A stretch of DNA of 37,587 bases. It comes from Lachnospiraceae bacterium. GTDB taxonomy: Bacteria > Bacillota > Clostridia > Lachnospirales > Lachnospiraceae. Within the stretch, counting starts at the first letter, position 1; the number at the start of each line of letters is the position of its first letter. Made by a program: the position numbers and the translations under genes. Below, in pieces: positions 34,417 to 37,587 of this stretch. The stretch is taken from assembly GCA_028724245.1 (NCBI GenBank), contig JAQYDI010000083.1, forward strand, positions 1-37,587. The letters are read 5' to 3'. The notes under the pieces were generated by a model. It did no database searches, was not told the DNA's origin, and was given only the letters and a program-made list of their open reading frames with translations.

Positions 34417-34455
34417 TTTTAACAAATTTTTTATATAAAATATATATTTTCATAA

Positions 34456-34484
34456 TTGGCGCATTCCGGTATTTATTGTATAAT
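34456..34484 (+). promoter_or_regulatory. Promoter of the CBS-domain gene
   Basis: TTGGCG (34456-34461), a 17-bp spacer and a perfect TATAAT (34479-34484), with the ATG about 45 bases further on. Confidence 0.8.
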
Positions 34485-34529
34485 AAAATTACAAAGTTCC
34501 CCAGATAAGATGCAGAAGGAGCATTAATT

Positions 34530-34952
34530 ATGAATATTTTATTTTTTTTAACGCCTAAAAGTGAACTGGCTTATATCAGAACCGATACAACACTTCAGGA
34601 GACACTTGATATCATGGAAGAATACCGCTACGCCGTTGTTCCTCTGATCGATGCCAACGGCAAGTACTCCGGTATTATTACAGAAGGCGATCTGCTTTAC
34701 AATATCAAAAACCGGTATAACTACGATATCAGCCGTGCGAAAAAAGATACCATCGACTCTCTTGATGTCAGAAGAACCTACGAACCGATCCGTATCAACG
34801 AGACCGTGGAAGAAGTATTTAAAAAATCCATGTATCAGAACTTCGTTCCGGTGGTAGATGATGATGATACATTTATCGGAATCGTAAAACGCAGAGACGT
34901 GATCCAGTATTTCTACAACAAATATATTCAGGAACAGCCAAAAAAGCAGTGA
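34530..34952 (+). CDS. Tandem CBS-domain protein
   Basis: A small cytoplasmic protein of 140 residues made of two CBS motifs (about 10-60 and 75-132), a Bateman module that binds adenosine nucleotides or S-adenosylmethionine-like ligands. Typical segments are TTLQETLDIMEEYRYAVVPL with YSGIITEGDLL, and NETVEEVFKKSMYQNFVPVV with FIGIVKRRDVI. No catalytic domain is attached, so it is probably a ligand sensor for an unlinked partner. AAGGAG precedes the ATG by 10 bases. It is a single-gene unit with its own promoter, and a hairpin follows the stop. The partner and ligand are unknown. Confidence 0.88.
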   Translation: MNILFFLTPKSELAYIRTDTTLQETLDIMEEYRYAVVPLIDANGKYSGIITEGDLLYNIKNRYNYDISRAKKDTIDSLDVRRTYEPIRINETVEEVFKKSMYQNFVPVVDDDDTFIGIVKRRDVIQYFYNKYIQEQPKKQ

Positions 34953-34955
34953 TGT

Positions 34956-34996
34956 AAAAAGGGACTGCCGGTTTTATTCAAGTGACCGGCAGTCCC
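34956..34996. terminator. Shared terminator between CBS and PAP2 genes
   Basis: GGGACTGCCGG and CCGGCAGTCCC form an 11-bp perfect stem. The five A at 34956-34960 give TTTTT on the minus strand, so it terminates the PAP2 unit best; plus-strand transcripts have only CTTATG after the stem. Confidence 0.8.
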
Positions 34997-35017
34997 CTTA
35001 TGCTGCATCTCATATTT

Positions 35018-35057
35018 GGTAACTATTCAGAGCCAACCTCGAAAACACTGTGTGTTT
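35018..35057 (-). repeat. 40-bp dispersed repeat, copy B
   Basis: Matches 14495-14534 in 39 of 40 bases (GGTAACTATTCAGAGCCAAC to CACTGTGTGTTT). As at the first site, it follows the 3' end of a minus-strand gene and sits beside a terminator. Confidence 0.7.
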
Positions 35058-35069
35058 CAAAATATATTT

Positions 35070-35744
35070 CTACCGGGGTACAAGCCCCCTTCTGTTCTTT
35101 CGTACAGCTTCTTCCTCGTCCTCTTCCACAAAAGCCATCTTGCACAGCGCCCAGGCCATTACATTGCCGGCTATCATATCAAGCACCGAATGCTGCTTCA
35201 AAAAGACCGTAGACAGAATAATCAGTCCGCTGGCCGCATACAGTACATACTTCATCCCCGGTTTTTCCCTGACCAGCCTGCTCTTTGAAAAGAATATGGC
35301 AATCACCGCACTGGTATATACATGAAGACTCGGAAATACATTCGTACAGGTATCTGCCTTATAGATCAGCGAAGTAAGCCATGTAAACAGGTTACGGGAT
35401 GCATCCAGATCAGGTCTGAGATGAATTCCATTGGGAAACAGCGTGTAAATAATCAACGCTATGGTCATGCCTCCGAACATCACCGCTGAAAAACGGTAAA
35501 ACATGCTGTCGTCTTCTTTCAGCATAAACCACAAAAAACTTCCTGCCACATAGACAAACCAGAACAGATACGGCACAATAAAATATTCACAGAAAGGAAG
35601 TATGTGATCCAGTCTGCACTCAATCAGATAATACCTGTCCTGTACAACATGTTCCAGAATAAAAAACCATGGAAAATAAATCAGCATATAAAGAAATACC
35701 CATGGCTTTTTACCTGCTCTTTCCCGCAGGTTTTTCCAGTTCAT
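35070..35744 (-). CDS. PAP2-family membrane phosphatase
   Basis: An integral membrane lipid-phosphate phosphatase of 224 residues with about six hydrophobic segments. The PAP2 motifs are present: an Arg-containing first motif near HLRPDLDASRNLF, the FPSLHVYTS segment carrying the central Ser-x-His, and the third motif KQHSVLDMIAGN with His and Asp. The ATG at 35744 follows GAGGGG; an extension of 23 codons upstream has no ribosome site. It lies 75 bases after a diacylglycerol-kinase-like gene in the same direction, suggesting a shared role in lipid phosphate turnover, for instance undecaprenyl or phosphatidate phosphates. The substrate is not defined. Confidence 0.88.
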   Translation of the reverse strand: MNWKNLRERAGKKPWVFLYMLIYFPWFFILEHVVQDRYYLIECRLDHILPFCEYFIVPYLFWFVYVAGSFLWFMLKEDDSMFYRFSAVMFGGMTIALIIYTLFPNGIHLRPDLDASRNLFTWLTSLIYKADTCTNVFPSLHVYTSAVIAIFFSKSRLVREKPGMKYVLYAASGLIILSTVFLKQHSVLDMIAGNVMAWALCKMAFVEEDEEEAVRKNRRGLVPR

Positions 35745-35819
35745 AATAACCCCTCTTTCAACTCTGCACAGCTGCGCTCGTTCAGAATTCCGTGTCGAAA
35801 ACGCTGCCGCCATGAACAG

Positions 35820-36758
35820 CTACAGAATCATTTTTAATTTACGCCTCTCACATAATACGTTAAATTCGTTCAAATGTCCACATATTTCTCCATCTGTATG
35901 TACACAAACATTCTGATCTGTCCGAAAAGTCGCTGTGGTACATCTTAATGTATGTACGCCCTTCAGTCTGATATGTCTCCCAAACAAAGCGTAAATCAGC
36001 ACCTTCACCAAATACAGTCTGCTTGCGGAAGTAACAATACAGAGATCAAACTGCCCATCCTGCCCATCTGCCCGGGGAGCCATGCGAAATCCTCCCCCTT
36101 CTCTCGGCTGTACATGAATTGAAATATATCTGACCTGATTAAGATCCAGTGTTTTTGTGCCATCAAGAACGACCTGCACAGAGAATGGGCTTTCTGTGAC
36201 TATCTTCCGGAGCCCCACACCGATATACGCCATCCTGCCCAGATGCAGCCGGTTGAAAAATCCCTTCATGGGACTGATCTGAACGCCCTCGCATATTCTG
36301 GCATCGAGCCCCAGACCGCTGCTGACAATAAAACGCCTCTGCTGCAGTTCCCCCTGAATATAGGAAATCACCCCGTAATCAAGCCATGCAATCTTTCTGC
36401 GCTTTAAAACCTGCTTCAGACGTCTCACTGCATGACGTGACAGATGATTGCTTCTGGAAAAATCATTGCCCGACCCTCCGGGGATAAATGCAATGGCTGC
36501 CTGAGCCGAAATATTAACCCCGCTGACCACATCTCCCAAAGTGCCGTCGCCGCCGATCACCACTATGTTTTTTTCTCTGGTTCTCTCACTGCCGCCGGTC
36601 AGATCTGCTGCCAGCTTCGTTGCATGCCCTGCGTATGAAGTCATAAAGGCCTCATACTCCACATGATGTCTGTCCAGATAGTTTTTGCAGTCCCGCCAGA
36701 CAACCGCGGCTTTCCCTGAAGAAGCCAGCGGATTAATAATAAAATAGTACTTTTCCAT
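35820..36758 (-). CDS. Diacylglycerol kinase catalytic-domain (DagK/YegS-like) lipid kinase
   Basis: A 312-residue soluble lipid kinase of the DAGK_cat family. It begins YYFIINPLASSGKA, has the nucleotide-binding GGDGTLGDVVSG near 70-81 and the PGGSGNDFSRS loop near 92-102, and a C-terminal beta domain with DGQDGQFDLCIV and VHTDGEICGH. Relatives phosphorylate diacylglycerol or related lipids. The ATG at 36758 follows GGAGAG. A PAP2 phosphatase follows, making a kinase/phosphatase pair. An extended -10 box lies upstream near 36880. Substrate unproven. Confidence 0.9.
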   Translation of the reverse strand: MEKYYFIINPLASSGKAAVVWRDCKNYLDRHHVEYEAFMTSYAGHATKLAADLTGGSERTREKNIVVIGGDGTLGDVVSGVNISAQAAIAFIPGGSGNDFSRSNHLSRHAVRRLKQVLKRRKIAWLDYGVISYIQGELQQRRFIVSSGLGLDARICEGVQISPMKGFFNRLHLGRMAYIGVGLRKIVTESPFSVQVVLDGTKTLDLNQVRYISIHVQPREGGGFRMAPRADGQDGQFDLCIVTSASRLYLVKVLIYALFGRHIRLKGVHTLRCTTATFRTDQNVCVHTDGEICGHLNEFNVLCERRKLKMIL

Positions 36759-36877
36759 GATTTATCTCTCCATGCCAGAATCAGTTATCTCTGCTGCCAG
36801 AAGCCGTACGGAACCGATATCATGTCAGTTCCGGCAGTTCCCGTCATTCTATCTTCTCTTTTTCCATTACTCTTACC

Positions 36878-36886
36878 AGTATATCA
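36878..36886 (-). promoter_or_regulatory. Possible extended -10 promoter for the lipid kinase gene
   Basis: Minus-strand TGATATACT (TG then TATACT), about 120 bases before the ATG; no good -35 box is seen. Tentative. Confidence 0.35.
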
Positions 36887-36960
36887 TACACCTTAAAAGA
36901 TTCATAATAAATTTTTCGGAAACTTTTTTCCCGAAATATAAATTTTTTCTGAAAAAGTCC

Positions 36961-36989
36961 TTGACATTTTAGCGAACAAAGGATATACT
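36961..36989 (+). promoter_or_regulatory. Promoter of the tRNA-Val/tRNA-Met unit
   Basis: TTGACA (36961-36966), a 17-bp spacer and TATACT (36984-36989). It gives a precursor starting about 43 bases before tRNA-Val. Confidence 0.87.
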
Positions 36990-37038
36990 AAACAGGCATT
37001 CAGCGAAAGGCTTTCAGGAAAGCGTGCTGATGTATAAT

Positions 37039-37111
37039 GGGGTCTTAGCTCAGCTGGGAGAGCATCTGCCTTACAAGCAGAGGGTCACAGGTTCGAGCCC
37101 TGTAGGCCCCA
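37039..37111 (+). tRNA. tRNA-Val (anticodon TAC)
   Basis: A complete 73-nt cloverleaf: acceptor GGGGTCT with AGGCCCC, anticodon stem TCTGC/GCAGA holding loop CTTACAA with anticodon TAC, and T loop TTCGAGC. CCA is not encoded. Confidence 0.95.
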
Positions 37112-37115
37112 TCCT

Positions 37116-37189
37116 GGCGGAATAGCTCAGTTGGCTAGAGCATACGGTTCATACCCGTAGTGTCGAGAGTTCGAATCTCCCTTCCGCTA
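37116..37189 (+). tRNA. tRNA-Met (anticodon CAT, elongator type)
   Basis: A 74-nt cloverleaf: acceptor GGCGGAA with TTCCGCT (one G-U), anticodon stem TACGG/CCGTA holding TTCATAC with anticodon CAT. The stem lacks the three consecutive G-C pairs of initiator tRNA, so elongator methionine is favoured. A CAT-anticodon tRNA-Ile read with lysidine is less likely. Confidence 0.9.
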
Positions 37190-37193
37190 TTTC

Positions 37194-37224
37194 AGGTTCA
37201 CGTCTGGTGCGTGAACCTTTTTTT
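37194..37224 (+). terminator. Terminator of the tRNA-Val/tRNA-Met unit
   Basis: AGGTTCACG and CGTGAACCT form a 9-bp stem with a seven-base loop, followed by seven T. Confidence 0.9.
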
Positions 37225-37340
37225 GTATAAATCGAGGAGGTATAGTGTGAAAGAAAGTAGAGGACAGCCGTAAATAGGCGCACTTAAATAAGCTGTCGAG
37301 GTAGGCAACTTTTAAAGTGTTATATATTTGGCATATTAGA

Positions 37341-37587
37341 TCAAGATGCTAATGGTTCATCTGGAGTAAGTATTCCTTCTCGTTGCAACAGGTTCTTAGC
37401 TTGCTTGATAGCCTTAGCCTTTTGTTTTTCAACTAGAGGTGCAGGTATATCGATTTTGTAAAGATCGCTCGGATTCCACTGTTCACCAGTAGACAGCATC
37501 TGGTAGATAGCAGTAAGAATCATACGGGCTATGGCGATAATGGCTCTTTTCTTACCACGACGTTTTACAAGAGCTTCATATTTCTTT
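37341..37587 (-). mobile_element. IS110-family transposase, 3' end only (continues past the window)
   Basis: The minus-strand frame is open from the right edge to TGA 37341-37343, about 81 codons. The segment RRGKKRAIIAIARMILTAIY followed by QML is typical of the C-terminal part of IS110/IS116/IS902 transposases. The catalytic parts lie outside the window. An internal ATG at 37523 is not the start. IS110 elements have short or no terminal inverted repeats, so the element end (somewhere between 37225 and 37340) cannot be placed. The insertion lies just downstream of the two tRNA genes. Confidence 0.75.

Noticed and set aside
37116..37189. Initiator tRNA-Met
   Set aside because: The anticodon stem is TACGG/CCGTA and lacks the three G-C pairs next to the loop that mark initiators.

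Overview
The window looks like chromosome of a Gram-positive gut-type Firmicute, most likely a Lachnospiraceae (Blautia/Ruminococcus-like) member. This is inferred from gene content and order: ruvA-ruvB-zapA-U32 peptidase-SEDS-PBP, cysE-cysS-mrnC-rlmB-yacP in the Bacillus order behind a cysteine T-box, AGGAGG-type ribosome binding sites, and near-consensus TTGACA/TATAAT promoters. Nearly all genes are on the minus strand. The plus strand carries an exonuclease, an esterase, a CBS protein, two tRNAs and a gene remnant at the left edge.

Layout, left to right. 1-800: end of an open frame plus terminator, then three copies of an intergenic repeat. 798-5885: argS followed by a SWIM/SNF2 helicase. 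6164-7138: a lone uroporphyrinogen-decarboxylase-like protein. 7352-9498: an odd sigma-70-like protein lacking region 4, followed by the rRNA methyltransferase rsmF. 9602-14383: a five-gene, tightly coupled operon (circularly permuted ATP-grasp, alpha-E, transglutaminase-like protease, and two AstE/AspA-type M14 proteins). 14672-16153: a PfkB sugar kinase and a Nudix hydrolase. 16252-24448: ruvA, ruvB, zapA with a long coiled coil, a U32 protein, an FtsW/RodA protein and a class B PBP. 24619-26615 (+): a DEDD exonuclease and an esterase. 26691-29621: a secreted parallel beta-helix protein with a Ser/Glu linker. 29862-34327: tRNA-Thr and the T-box cysE operon. 34530-36758: a CBS protein, a PAP2 phosphatase and a diacylglycerol-kinase-like protein. 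37039-37587: tRNA-Val, tRNA-Met and the 3' end of an IS110-type transposase.

The best candidate for an under-described system is the 9602-14383 operon. All five proteins lack signal peptides, and neighbouring frames overlap or nearly touch except for one 118-bp gap. ATP-grasp plus alpha-E plus transglutaminase is a recurrent predicted amide-ligase/peptidase module of unknown product. Here it is joined to a pair of amide-bond deacylase homologues, one with its zinc ligands intact and one that has apparently lost both histidine ligands. Its leader has a perfect TTGACA-17-TATAAT promoter that runs into a strong terminator after about 46 nt, suggesting attenuation or a small RNA.

Other signals are a family of intergenic repeats sharing a GTAACTGTTCAGA core, 33-bp tandem repeats inside zapA, 69-bp repeats inside the beta-helix gene, and several structured leaders. 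Function calls rest on motif recognition by eye; no database search was run.
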